Source: Flavobacterium resistens
GTDB taxonomy: Bacteria > Bacteroidota > Bacteroidia > Flavobacteriales > Flavobacteriaceae
Assembly (NCBI RefSeq): GCF_900182645.1
Contig: NZ_FXTA01000002.1
Coordinates: 992,001 to 1,056,000, forward strand
Length of the DNA stretch: 64,000 nucleotides
Direction of reading: 5' to 3'
In this document: positions 23,750-33,459 of the stretch, in pieces
Numbering within the stretch: the first letter of the stretch is position 1
How the letters are laid out: each line of letters opens with the position of its first letter
Translations under genes and position numbers: made by a program
The notes under the pieces: model-generated
The model's database searches: none
Told to the model about the DNA's origin: nothing
The model's input: the letters and a program-made list of their open reading frames with translations, nothing else

Positions 23750-23795
23750 AATGTATAGAATAGAAAAGCTTGGGTTCCTTCTAGGTATTATTTTT

Positions 23796-23803
23796 TACAT
23801 TTG
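23796..23803 (+). promoter_or_regulatory. -7 box TACATTTG of the SulP gene
   Basis: It matches the Bacteroidota -7 consensus TAnnTTTG. A TTG lies at 23770-23772, 23 bp upstream. The box is only 6 bp from the ATG at 23810, so the mRNA would be nearly leaderless. It also rules out TTG 23801 as a translational start. Confidence 0.6.
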
Positions 23804-23809
23804 TGTCCT

Positions 23810-25339
23810 ATGAAAAAAGCATTCCAACTCTTCGATTTTACTCAAAAAGTCAATTACAAAAATGAAATTTTAGCCGGTTTAACTGTCGCCATGACCATGA
23901 TTCCAGAATCGTTGTCGTTTGCAATTTTGGCTGGATTTCCGCCTTTAGTAGGTTTGTATGCGGCGTTTATTGCGGGATTGGTAACGGCAATTTTTGGCGG
24001 AAGACCCGGAATGATTTCGGGTGGGGCGGGAGCAACTGTAATTGTTTTAATTGCCTTAATGAAATCGCATGGAATCGAATATGTTTTTGCTGCTGTCGCA
24101 TTTGGCGGCATAGTTCAAATTTCTATTGGGCTTTTTAAACTTGGAAAATTTATTCGGTTAGTGCCACAACCTGTGATGTTTGGTTTTGTAAACGGTCTGG
24201 CAGTAGTGATCTTTATGTCACAACTGGAACAGTTTAAAACTATTGTCAACGGTCAGGTTTCCTGGCTTCAGGGAACACCTCTTTATATTATGCTAGGATT
24301 GGTTGCGCTGACGATTGCTATTGTTTTGATTTTTCCTAAAATTACAAAAACGGTTCCAGCTTCTTTGGTAGCCATTATGGTGGTTTTTGCATTGGTGATT
24401 GTTTTTAATATAGAAACCAAAACGGTTGAAGATATTGCCTCAGTTCAAGGTGGATTTCCTCCTTTTCATATTCCTAATATTCCGCTTTCTTTTGAAACTT
24501 TTAAAATCATATTTCCGTATTCGGTTATTGTTGCTGCGGTTGGTTTGACGGAAGGTTTATTGACGCTTAATTTAGTCGACGAAATCACCGGAACCCGAGG
24601 AAACAGTAATCGTGAATGTATTGCACAAGGAAGTTCGAACATCTTAAACGGTTTTTTCTACGGAATGGGAGGTTGTCCAATGATTGCGCAAACTTTGGTA
24701 AATCTTGGCGCAGGTTCACGTGCACGACTTTCGGGAATTATTGCTGCGCTGACTATTTTGATTATTATACTTTTTGGCGCGCCAGTAATTGGGAAATTGC
24801 CAATGGCAGCTTTAGTTGGCGTAATGATGATGGTAGCTATTACCACTTTTGAATGGGCAAGTTTCAGAATTATCAACAAAATGCCAAGACACGATATTTT
24901 TGTGGGGATTCTGGTTGCTGTAATCACAATTGTATTGCACAATCTCGCCTTAGCTGTCTTGATTGGCGTAATTATTTCAGCTTTGGTTTTTGCCTGGGAA
25001 AGCGCTAAAAGAATCCGTGCCAGAAATTATATTGATGACAAGGGAATAAAACATTACGAGATTTATGGCCCGTTATTTTTCGGATCGATAACTGCTTTTA
25101 TGGAAAAATTTGATATTCAAAATGATCCAAATCATGTGATTATTGATTTTAAGGAGAGTCGGGTTTCAGATATGTCGGCAATAGAGGCTTTAAATAATCT
25201 GACCAAAAAATACAGTCAAGAAAATAAAATAGTTGAGTTAAAACATTTAAGCGAAGACTGCAGACAATTATTAAAAAATGCCGATGCTGTTATTAAAGTA
25301 AATATAATTGAAGATCCTACTTATAAAGTGGTTTCTTAA
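23810..25339 (+). CDS. SulP-family anion transporter with C-terminal STAS domain
   Basis: 509 residues from ATG 23810 (MKKAFQLFDFTQKV). A TTG at 23801 is in frame but overlaps the -7 box and is rejected. The N-terminal motif AGLTVAMTMIPESLSFAILAG and about twelve hydrophobic segments are typical of SulP/SLC26 carriers of sulfate, bicarbonate or dicarboxylates. The last about 110 residues (YEIYGPLFFGSITAFMEKF, VIIDFKESRVSDMSAIEALNNL) are a STAS regulatory domain with D-x-S intact. The substrate cannot be told from sequence. No carbonic anhydrase gene is adjacent. Confidence 0.92.
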   Translation: MKKAFQLFDFTQKVNYKNEILAGLTVAMTMIPESLSFAILAGFPPLVGLYAAFIAGLVTAIFGGRPGMISGGAGATVIVLIALMKSHGIEYVFAAVAFGGIVQISIGLFKLGKFIRLVPQPVMFGFVNGLAVVIFMSQLEQFKTIVNGQVSWLQGTPLYIMLGLVALTIAIVLIFPKITKTVPASLVAIMVVFALVIVFNIETKTVEDIASVQGGFPPFHIPNIPLSFETFKIIFPYSVIVAAVGLTEGLLTLNLVDEITGTRGNSNRECIAQGSSNILNGFFYGMGGCPMIAQTLVNLGAGSRARLSGIIAALTILIIILFGAPVIGKLPMAALVGVMMMVAITTFEWASFRIINKMPRHDIFVGILVAVITIVLHNLALAVLIGVIISALVFAWESAKRIRARNYIDDKGIKHYEIYGPLFFGSITAFMEKFDIQNDPNHVIIDFKESRVSDMSAIEALNNLTKKYSQENKIVELKHLSEDCRQLLKNADAVIKVNIIEDPTYKVVS

Positions 25340-25374
25340 TAATTGTGAATTGATTTATCAATTGCAATGTTCAG

Positions 25375-25400
25375 TAAAGACGCACTGCAATGTATCTTTA
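25375..25400. repeat. 26-bp imperfect palindrome (GTAAAGACGCACTGCA-type)
   Basis: TAAAGA at one end and TCTTTA at the other enclose CGCACTGCAATGTA, which pairs with itself through G-T wobbles. From memory, AGACGCACTGCAGTGCGTCT-type hairpins recur between genes in several phyla. One copy only in this window. Confidence 0.5.
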
Positions 25401-25426
25401 AATAGTCATAGTGTTAATCATTACCT

Positions 25427-25458
25427 TATTTTCTAATTGATGAATTATCTGATTAACT
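25427..25458. repeat. Third, diverged copy of the AATTGACAAATTATC repeat
   Basis: It matches the sequence at 27494-27525 in the same orientation at 27 of 32 positions. Two perfect inverted copies of the core are at 27328-27354 and 27492-27518. It is a dispersed intergenic repeat. Confidence 0.6.
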
Positions 25459-25485
25459 AAAGATTGATTTTTGTAACTTTACAAA

Positions 25486-26394
25486 ATGAAACTAACAGAA
25501 ACTTTAGAGGATTTTTACACTGTAAAAATACAAGGAATGCCCGAAAATCTTAAAAAGGAAATCGGTCATTTTAATGTTTTTAAATTGGATGATTATATTG
25601 GTAGTACATGTAATCCTTTGCCTTATACCAGGAAAGACTTTTATAAAATAAGTTTGATTATCGGGAAAAACAAAGTGCATTATGCCGATAAAGTCGTAAC
25701 GATAGAGGATCAAGCTTTGTTCTTTGCAAATCCTCAGATTCCGTATAGTTGGGAACATATTGATGAAAGTCAAACTGGATTTTTCTGCATTTTTACAGAT
25801 GCTTTTTTTAATCAGTTTGGGAATTTAAAAGAATATCCTTTATTTCAACCCGGCGGTAATCCGGTTGTTCCGATTTCTGCAGAATTAGCAGAATCCTTAA
25901 AGACAGTCTATTTAAAAATGTTAGAAGAAATCAACTCAGATTACGCTTTTAAATATGATGTATTGCGAAATTTGGTTTTCGAAATTATTCATCTTGCACT
26001 AAAAACGCAGACTGTAACGGCTTCATTATACAGTAAATCAAATGCTACGATTCGAATTTCTTCCTTATTTTTGGAATTGTTAGAACGCCAGTTTCCAATT
26101 GAATCGATTACGCAGCAAATTAATTTTCGTTCTCCCTCAGAATATGCAAATCAATTAAATGTGCATGTGAATCATTTAAATAAAGCATTAAAAGAAACGA
26201 CAGGAAAAACGACTTCCCAGATTATTTCTGAAAGAATTGTTCAGGAAGCAATGATTTTGCTAAAACAAACCAATTGGAATATTAATGAAATTGCCTGGTG
26301 CTTGGGTTTCGAAGAGTTGTCTCATTTTATCAATTTTTTCAAGAAAAATGTTCAGGTTTCACCTAAAAACTATCGTTTAGCGGAAATTGTTTGA
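25486..26394 (+). CDS. AraC-family transcriptional regulator
   Basis: 302 residues. The N-terminal cupin-like region (about 1-170: NKVHYADKVVTIEDQALFFANPQIPYSWEH) is followed by a C-terminal double HTH (about 205-300: LNVHVNHLNKALKETTGKT and NINEIAWCLGFEELSHFINF, then FKKNVQVSPKNYR). Upstream TAACTTTA (25474-25481) is a near match to the -7 box. It lies 91 bp before the SDR gene on the same strand, and the pair may be functionally linked, as AraC regulators often control an adjacent oxidoreductase. Confidence 0.92.
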   Translation: MKLTETLEDFYTVKIQGMPENLKKEIGHFNVFKLDDYIGSTCNPLPYTRKDFYKISLIIGKNKVHYADKVVTIEDQALFFANPQIPYSWEHIDESQTGFFCIFTDAFFNQFGNLKEYPLFQPGGNPVVPISAELAESLKTVYLKMLEEINSDYAFKYDVLRNLVFEIIHLALKTQTVTASLYSKSNATIRISSLFLELLERQFPIESITQQINFRSPSEYANQLNVHVNHLNKALKETTGKTTSQIISERIVQEAMILLKQTNWNINEIAWCLGFEELSHFINFFKKNVQVSPKNYRLAEIV

Positions 26395-26446
26395 TTTTTG
26401 CAACTTCTTGCTTGATTAGTTTAATTTTTCAGAAGTGATTCGCCAA

Positions 26447-26454
26447 TACCTTTG
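26447..26454 (+). promoter_or_regulatory. -7 box TACCTTTG of the SDR gene
   Basis: An exact TAnnTTTG match 30 bp before the ATG. No good -33 TTG at the usual distance. The SDR gene thus probably has its own promoter, separate from araC. Confidence 0.5.
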
Positions 26455-26484
26455 TCCTGTATTTAAACGTAAAAAATTAAAATC

Positions 26485-27324
26485 ATGGAAAATAACAAAG
26501 TTTGGTTTATCACAGGTGCATCAAAAGGCATCGGATTAGAATTAGCAAAAAAAATATTAGCAGAAGGTCATAAAGTAGCAGCAACATCAAGAAGTGAAGA
26601 GGCTTTAATAAAAGCTTTAGGGAATCCATCTGAAAATTTTCTACCTCTTGAAATGGATTTACTTAATGAAAAAAGCGTTAAAAATGCTATTGAAGTAACT
26701 ATAAGCCATTTTAAAACAATTGATGTTTTAGTAAACAACGCCGGTTACGGTTTATTAGGAGCATTGGAAGAATTAACTGATGCGGAATCAAGAAAAAATT
26801 ATGAGGTGAATGTTTTCGGATTGTTGAATGTAATCAGAAACACCATGCCTTATATGCGTGCTGCAAGATCTGGACACATTTTTAATATTTCTTCTGTTGG
26901 AGGTTATTATGGAGAATTTCCAGGCTGGGGAATTTACTGCTCAACGAAATTTGCAGTTGCCGGTTTAACAGAATCTTTAGCCGCCGAAGTAAAATCATTT
27001 GGAGTTCATGCGACAATCGTTTATCCGGGTTATTTTAGAACGGATTTCTTAAAAGATAGTTCTTTATTATTGCCTCAAAACCCAATTGCAGATTATATAG
27101 AAGTAAGACAATCTGAAAATGCACACAAGGATGATATCAATCAAAATCAGCCTGGAGATCCTGTAAAATTGGCTGAAGCTTTAATCAAAGTAAGTCAAGA
27201 TCAAAACCCGCCTTTGCATTTATTTTTAGGTGAAGATGCCTATAATATGGCCAATCAAAAAATAATGAGTGTTCAAGGCGAATTGGAAAAATGGAAATCA
27301 GTTTCTGTTTCGACTGGATTTTAA
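26485..27324 (+). CDS. Short-chain dehydrogenase/reductase (classical SDR)
   Basis: 279 residues. The NAD(P)-binding motif TGASKGIG (residues 9-16) is followed by NNAGYG, the catalytic Ser region ISSVGG, and Y-x-x-x-K in GIYCSTKFAVAG. Rossmann fold, intact catalytic triad, normal length for the extended-C-terminus subgroup. The substrate is unknown. It is followed by the 27-bp inverted repeat and a terminator. Confidence 0.92.
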   Translation: MENNKVWFITGASKGIGLELAKKILAEGHKVAATSRSEEALIKALGNPSENFLPLEMDLLNEKSVKNAIEVTISHFKTIDVLVNNAGYGLLGALEELTDAESRKNYEVNVFGLLNVIRNTMPYMRAARSGHIFNISSVGGYYGEFPGWGIYCSTKFAVAGLTESLAAEVKSFGVHATIVYPGYFRTDFLKDSSLLLPQNPIADYIEVRQSENAHKDDINQNQPGDPVKLAEALIKVSQDQNPPLHLFLGEDAYNMANQKIMSVQGELEKWKSVSVSTGF

Positions 27325-27327
27325 TGG

Positions 27328-27354
27328 GATAATTTGTCAATTAGAAAATGAGAT
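27328..27354 (+). repeat. 27-bp inverted repeat, left copy (locus B)
   Basis: A perfect reverse complement of 27492-27518, starting GATAATTTGTCAATTAGAAA. It reads as near-octamers AATTTGTC, AATTAGAA, AATGAGAT, AATTTATT. The two copies surround a bidirectional terminator. Confidence 0.85.
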
Positions 27355-27382
27355 AATTTATTTTATCCAATTATTGAAACAG

Positions 27383-27426
27383 AAAAAGGCTTCAGCCAGA
27401 CTTATAGTTCGGTTGAAGCCTTTTCT
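27383..27426. terminator. Bidirectional terminator between the SDR and the phosphodiesterase gene
   Basis: AAAAGGCTTCA-GCC (27384-27397) pairs with GGT-TGAAGCCTTTT (27411-27424). The genes are convergent. Confidence 0.85.
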
Positions 27427-27491
27427 TATTGATCTAATATATTCCTCCAGATAAATCTAGAGGTAACTCAATTTATTTGATTATTCAAATC

Positions 27492-27518
27492 ATCTCATTT
27501 TCTAATTGACAAATTATC
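27492..27518 (-). repeat. 27-bp inverted repeat, right copy (locus B)
   Basis: A perfect reverse complement of 27328-27354. Its last base touches the stop codon of the phosphodiesterase gene (TAG read on the minus strand at 27518-27520). Confidence 0.85.
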
Positions 27519-28720
27519 TAATTAACCAGCATTGACTTTACATCACTAAGTTTCCCATCAATTTCACCAACTTGTAATCCTAAAATATTTGCTATTAACG
27601 GATAAACCGAAACATTCTGGAATGTTTTTACTTTCTTGTTTACTTTAAAAGCTGGGCCTTTTGCATAAAAAATAGCATGCATATCTTTTTCATTGTTGTC
27701 ATAACCATGAGTTCCGCCTTTTATGTTTTGAGACTCTTTGCTTACCAAACTCCAACCTTTGTCAGCTTCAATCACGAAATCATGTACGCGAGGATTGGTT
27801 CCGTAATGCAGTCTTTTTGGAACTTCAGTTGATTTCCAAAAATGAATATGAGGGACTTTTTTTAACGCATTTGCAATCGAATCCTGAAATCCAGCTTTTG
27901 CTTGTAAACTCATAATTGGATTAATTACGTCTTTGTAACCCAACCATTCTGATTTTACATAATCTAAAACGGCTACTTTTTTATCATTACTTATATCGGC
28001 CATTCCATGGTCAGAGACAATAATCAAATTGATTTGTTTTCCTATTGGCAATTGATCCAGTTTTCGGGATATTTCTCCCATAATTGAATCCATTTTAATG
28101 ACCATTTTTTTATTTTCTGGCGAAAGCGGACCAAAATTATGTCCCGTATGATCTGGCTCGTCAAAATATAAAGTAATCAAATGCGGACGCTGCTTTTCTG
28201 GAAGCTGAAGCCATTTTAAAACTGTATCTATTCTGGTTTCGTATGGGATTTTATTGTCGTATTTTTTATAAATACTTGGATTTCTATTGTCAATATCAGA
28301 ACCTGGCCAAAAGAATGAAGCCGTTCTTACGCCTTGTTGTTCCGCTAAATTCCAAATCGGATTTCCGCCATAAAATCTTGAATCATTTTTTGCATCAGAT
28401 GATAATGAAAATGATTCATTCAAAGCTGAGTCATAAAAAACATTATTAATAATTCCGTGATGATCCGGATAAAGTCCGGTTACGATTGAATAATGATTTG
28501 GGAAAGTTTTGCTTGGATAAGATGGTTTCATTGATTTGGCATGAACGCCTTCTTTTTCAATTTGCTTCAGATTTGGAAGGCTAAATTGTTTTTGATAATC
28601 CCAGCGAAATCCATCCATAGAAACTAAAACGACGTAATTGTCTTTGTTGTTTTGGGCTTGTAAAGAGATTGAAAGTATAAAGAAAAATAAAGAAAGGAAT
28701 AGAGTGAAATGTTTTTTCAT
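27518..28720 (-). CDS. Alkaline-phosphatase-superfamily nucleotide pyrophosphatase/phosphodiesterase (NPP-like), secreted
   Basis: 400 residues with signal peptide MKKHFTLFLSLFFFILSISLQAQ. Metal site 1 begins VVLVSMDGFRWD. The nucleophile Thr lies in SYPSKTFPNHYSIVTGLYP. The later metal ligands fall in FDEPDHTGHNFGP and IIVSDHGMADI, with the final His in GTHGYDN. All fit the NPP (type I phosphodiesterase / nucleotide pyrophosphatase) family, acting in the periplasm on phosphodiesters. Substrate range unknown. Intact and of normal length. Confidence 0.9.
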   Translation of the reverse strand: MKKHFTLFLSLFFFILSISLQAQNNKDNYVVLVSMDGFRWDYQKQFSLPNLKQIEKEGVHAKSMKPSYPSKTFPNHYSIVTGLYPDHHGIINNVFYDSALNESFSLSSDAKNDSRFYGGNPIWNLAEQQGVRTASFFWPGSDIDNRNPSIYKKYDNKIPYETRIDTVLKWLQLPEKQRPHLITLYFDEPDHTGHNFGPLSPENKKMVIKMDSIMGEISRKLDQLPIGKQINLIIVSDHGMADISNDKKVAVLDYVKSEWLGYKDVINPIMSLQAKAGFQDSIANALKKVPHIHFWKSTEVPKRLHYGTNPRVHDFVIEADKGWSLVSKESQNIKGGTHGYDNNEKDMHAIFYAKGPAFKVNKKVKTFQNVSVYPLIANILGLQVGEIDGKLSDVKSMLVN

Positions 28721-28820
28721 TTTAAAATTTATTAACGTTGTAAATTTACTGATAAACGTTTTTTAAAAGAAAATGAGAATGTTAAACTACTGTATTTTTA
28801 ATGTAATACAGATTAATTAT

Positions 28821-28858
28821 AAAAAAAGCCGAATAGAATTTTCTATTCGGCTTTTAAA
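28821..28858 (-). terminator. Terminator after groEL
   Basis: AAAAGCCGAATAG (28824-28836) pairs with CTATTCGGCTTTT (28843-28855), loop AATTTT. It is 20 bp past the groEL stop, on the minus strand. Confidence 0.85.
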
Positions 28859-28878
28859 TTTTAAGAAGTTAAGAACGA

Positions 28879-30540
<1,662 letters not shown>

Positions 30541-30593
30541 TTAATGAAGTTCTTAATTCTTAATAGTCCTTAACTTAATACAATATGTTTTTT

Positions 30594-30869
30594 TTAGATA
30601 ATTGCAAGGATATCATCCTCACGCATAATCAAATAATCAGTTCCTTCTAATTTTAATTCTGTTCCAGCATATTTGCCATAAAGAACAGTATCGCCAACTT
30701 TTACAGTCATAGTATGATCTTTAGATCCGTTTCCTACTGCAACTACAGTTCCTTTTTGTGGTTTTTCTTTGGCAGTATCTGGAATAAAAATACCTGAGGC
30801 AGTTTTAGTTTCAGCTGCAACAGGCTCAATAAGTACGCGGTCTGAAAGGGGTTTAATGTTTAATGCCAT
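30594..30869 (-). CDS. groES: Co-chaperonin GroES
   Basis: 91 residues. [20 protein letters not shown] and the mobile-loop region [17 protein letters not shown] are typical, as is [11 protein letters not shown] near the C-terminus. It is upstream of groEL on the same strand. Confidence 0.98.
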   Translation of the reverse strand: MALNIKPLSDRVLIEPVAAETKTASGIFIPDTAKEKPQKGTVVAVGNGSKDHTMTVKVGDTVLYGKYAGTELKLEGTDYLIMREDDILAII

Positions 30870-30917
30870 GATTTTATATTATTATAAGTTATTACGTTTT
30901 TTAATGTTCTATGAACT

Positions 30918-30933
30918 TTCAGAAATTATGCCA
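30918..30933 (-). promoter_or_regulatory. Possible sigma-54-like promoter of groESL
   Basis: On the minus strand TGGCATAATTTCTGAA matches the -24 TGGCA exactly. The -12 part is CTGAA against TTGCA, so the conserved GC is only half kept. It lies about 50 bp before the groES start. Weak. Confidence 0.25.
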
Positions 30934-30961
30934 TGCTATAAAAACTGACATTATTTCTTAA

Positions 30962-30995
30962 AAAAAATGCCAGCTTTGACAGGCTGGCATTTTAA
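30962..30995 (-). terminator. Terminator after secG
   Basis: AAAATGCCAGC (30964-30974) pairs with GCTGGCATTTT (30983-30993), loop TTTGACAG. It separates secG from groES. Confidence 0.85.
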
Positions 30996-31010
30996 TTTAT
31001 ATCAAAATTA

Positions 31011-31346
31011 TTATTTTGCTGGTGCTGCTGGTGCAGGAGTTCCTTGAGTAGGAGCTGCTGGCGTAGTTGCAGGAGCTTCTGTTTTTTCAATAATCTTAGA
31101 TCCTGTGTCGTTTAATGATCCTGTAAAGCTTAAGCTTGAAAGTAAAATTAAAACAATCAAAACAGTAGCTAATGTCCAAGTACTTTTATCTAAAAAGTCA
31201 GTTGTTTTTTGTACACCGCCTAACATTTGTGTTCCGCTGATAGTAGAAGATAATCCGCCTCCTTTAGGGTTTTGTACCATAATTACGACGATCAATAGAA
31301 AACAAACTATTGTGATTAAAACTAAAAAAATTGAAAATGTGCTCAT
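31011..31346 (-). CDS. secG: Preprotein translocase subunit SecG
   Basis: 111 residues with two hydrophobic helices: STFSIFLVLITIVCFLLIVVIMVQNPKGGGL and TWTLATVLIVLILLSSLSF. QNPKGGGLSS is the diagnostic SecG loop. The C-terminal Ala/Pro/Thr-rich tail is usual in Bacteroidota. It lies 3 bp after the upstream gene, so it is part of that operon. Assists SecYE in protein export. Confidence 0.95.
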   Translation of the reverse strand: MSTFSIFLVLITIVCFLLIVVIMVQNPKGGGLSSTISGTQMLGGVQKTTDFLDKSTWTLATVLIVLILLSSLSFTGSLNDTGSKIIEKTEAPATTPAAPTQGTPAPAAPAK

Positions 31347-31349
31347 TAC

Positions 31350-32747
31350 TTAATTATTGTTATTGTTATTTTGTTGTAAAATCTTTATATCCGATATGCG
31401 GTCTGCAAAGAAAGTAATTTTTTCTGGATATTTCAAAATTAATATTTCATATGCTTGAATTGCTTTTGTATATTTTTTTTGTTCCAAATATACTCGGGCT
31501 AAAGTCTCTGTCATTAGATAAGAACTCTCGTCTTTATTGATGTCGAGCTGAGCCGCTGCTGTTATTGCAGTTTGCTTTATTGGAGAAATTTTTGGGTTTG
31601 CTTCAATAAAACGGTCGATTATTTCGGCTTTTTTCTTTTTTTCGTCTTCTATTTTTTCTTCTGTAGCGACTGTTCCTAATGTTTGTTCTGCTTTTTCAAT
31701 CGCATTTTCTGTTAGATTTTCTTCCATTGGCGCGTCTATGGTTCTGTCAATAGGTTCTGTTCTAGCTAATTGTAGCCATTCCTGAAATGAATGTTTTTCA
31801 TTTCCTGAAAAATCCAATGGTTTTCCGATCTCTAAATTCTCTTCTGCAGTTTTTACTGCTTCTGAAATTTCAATTTTTATTGGATCTGGAAGTGTTTCGG
31901 TTTCTTCAGCTTCGATTACCGTTTTTGGTATTTCGATTTTTTCTGGTTCTGCAATAGTTATTGTCTCTTCGGGAATCAATATTGTTTCCGGAATTTCAAT
32001 TGCTTCGGGATTTTCTGAAGTTATAGTTTCTTCCGTAATAATTATTGTTTCTGGAATTTCAATCGAAACGGATTCCTCCGGTGTTTTTACTTCTTCAAAA
32101 ATTACATTCTCTGCTTCTTTAATAGCATTGAATACTGATTTTTCAATCGGATCAATATGTATATTCGGAATTTCATCTTCTAATCTGTCTTCCAGAAAAG
32201 TTCGGCTTGGTTCCTTAATAATAGGTGTTTCTTCTTTAATAGAAAGTTCAACTGCTGGTTCTTGGAATTCAGATTGAATTATTTCTTCTTCAAAAACAGG
32301 TTCAATTGGTTTTTCTTCCGTTTTGACTGGTTCTTCAAAAGTTACAGTTGTCGCTTCTTTAATAGAATCCAAAATTGATTTTTCAATAGGGTCTATTCTA
32401 ACTTCAGCAATTTTCTTTTTTTCTTCGGCCGAGATAATTTCAACGTCAAAAACCGTAATATTCAAAAGGTCTCTCAGTTTTCTATTATAATACGCGCCCT
32501 GAATAGGAGTAAACTCTTCTGAAGTAATAAAATCAAACAAAACCGAACGATCTGTAGTATGTGCTGCTGTTACTTTTAAAGCATAATTATACTTAAAGCT
32601 GTTTTGTTTGTAAAGACCTTTTAATCGCAATGCGCGTGCACTTTGAAAATACGGAAATTCATTCAAAACACTACCTAATGTTTCGGCCTGTTTTTCTGTA
32701 ACGGTATCAGGTTTGTTTATTAAGTATGTATAATCGGTTACGTTCAT
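31350..32747 (-). CDS. TPR-like protein with a long Glu/Ile/Pro repeat region
   Basis: 465 residues. The N-terminus (about 1-115: MNVTDYTYLINKPD..., FPYFQSARALRLKGLYKQ) is a conserved-looking domain. The middle (about 115-345) is built of repeats. One is IDPIEKS(I/V)...IKEA..V.FEE, occurring twice. The other is an I-E-I-P-E-T-I.I-EET-type unit repeated about five times. The C-terminus (about 375-460: YLMETLARVYLEQKKYTKAIQAYEILI) is one or two TPR units. No signal peptide. Probably a cytoplasmic scaffold. Position just upstream of secG and after lptE is of interest but no function is claimed. Confidence 0.75.
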   Translation of the reverse strand: MNVTDYTYLINKPDTVTEKQAETLGSVLNEFPYFQSARALRLKGLYKQNSFKYNYALKVTAAHTTDRSVLFDFITSEEFTPIQGAYYNRKLRDLLNITVFDVEIISAEEKKKIAEVRIDPIEKSILDSIKEATTVTFEEPVKTEEKPIEPVFEEEIIQSEFQEPAVELSIKEETPIIKEPSRTFLEDRLEDEIPNIHIDPIEKSVFNAIKEAENVIFEEVKTPEESVSIEIPETIIITEETITSENPEAIEIPETILIPEETITIAEPEKIEIPKTVIEAEETETLPDPIKIEISEAVKTAEENLEIGKPLDFSGNEKHSFQEWLQLARTEPIDRTIDAPMEENLTENAIEKAEQTLGTVATEEKIEDEKKKKAEIIDRFIEANPKISPIKQTAITAAAQLDINKDESSYLMTETLARVYLEQKKYTKAIQAYEILILKYPEKITFFADRISDIKILQQNNNNNN

Positions 32748-32756
32748 TTTTACTGT

Positions 32757-32835
32757 TTAATCGTTTTTTATTGTTTAATCGTTTATTCGTTTAACTGTTA
32801 AATCGATTAAATGGTTAAACGATTCAACAATTCAA
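32757..32835. repeat. Octamer-based inverted array (locus E)
   Basis: On the plus strand GTTTAATC, GTTTATTC, GTTTAACT and GTTAAATC recur with 8-10 nt period. They are followed by reverse-complement words GGTTAAAC, GATTCAAC, AATTCAAC. It fills the gap between lptE and the TPR-like gene. Confidence 0.75.
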
Positions 32836-32840
32836 CATTA

Positions 32841-33359
32841 CTACCATTTGGCCAATGACTCATTGAAAATATCCTGAGTGATTCTTTCAAAAATAGTTTG
32901 AATTGCATTGTTTAAAACAGTTCCTGTTGGTAAATCTGTTCCTGCAAAGTCATTATAAAATTCAAATTGTTTCTCGAAATCATCCTTTTCGTTTTTCTTG
33001 TTTGTAAAACGAACATTTACACGAATTGTTAAACGGTTTTGTGCAGCTCCTACGCTACCATCTGCTGCAACAGCTGTTGCTGTCATCGGACTTATTCTGT
33101 AATCTACTATTTCTCCTTCATATACTAAATCGCCACTGTTGCTTACTAAATTCAGGTTGGTTTGATTCATAATCAAATCTTGTAATGCCAATGTGAATTG
33201 TCGGTCGATTCCAGGTTCAATTAAATCGGCATTATTTTGGAAAAAATTTACTTGAAACGTTTTGGCGTCAATTGGCCCAGTTCCTGTAAAGTTGTAAACA
33301 TTGCATCCGCTTAATAAGAACAGACTTAAAAATGCAAATAGAGAATATATTTTTTTCAT
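32841..33359 (-). CDS. lptE: LptE-like LPS-assembly lipoprotein
   Basis: 172 residues. The signal peptide ends in the lipobox LLSGC (Cys19), so it is an outer-membrane lipoprotein. YNFTGTGPIDAKTFQVNFFQN and LALQDLIMNQTNLNLVS are typical of Bacteroidota LptE. The family plugs the LptD barrel that delivers LPS to the cell surface. lptD is not in the window. The call rests on the pattern, as no search was possible. Confidence 0.8.
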   Translation of the reverse strand: MKKIYSLFAFLSLFLLSGCNVYNFTGTGPIDAKTFQVNFFQNNADLIEPGIDRQFTLALQDLIMNQTNLNLVSNSGDLVYEGEIVDYRISPMTATAVAADGSVGAAQNRLTIRVNVRFTNKKNEKDDFEKQFEFYNDFAGTDLPTGTVLNNAIQTIFERITQDIFNESLAKW

Positions 33360-33386
33360 AATGATTATTAGAAAAGTCCAATGTTA

Positions 33387-33452
33387 TAAAATCCAAATTC
33401 CAATTGTGTCCAAATATAGGTAATTGGATTTTGGAATTTGAAATTGTAATTT
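33387..33452. repeat. Heptamer-based inverted repeat (locus F)
   Basis: Left arm AAATCCAAATTCCAATTG (about 33387-33406). The right arm TTGGATT, TTGGAAT, TTGAAAT (about 33424-33444) is its reverse complement with 7-nt steps. It lies between the sigma-54 activator and lptE. Confidence 0.7.
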
Positions 33453-33459
33453 AATTATT

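Noticed and set aside
23801..23812. TTG start for the SulP gene
   Set aside because: Inside the -7 box TACATTTG.
24658..24942. 94-residue ORF opposite the SulP gene
   Set aside because: Antisense shadow of the transporter, rich in Ile/Thr/Pro by reverse codons.
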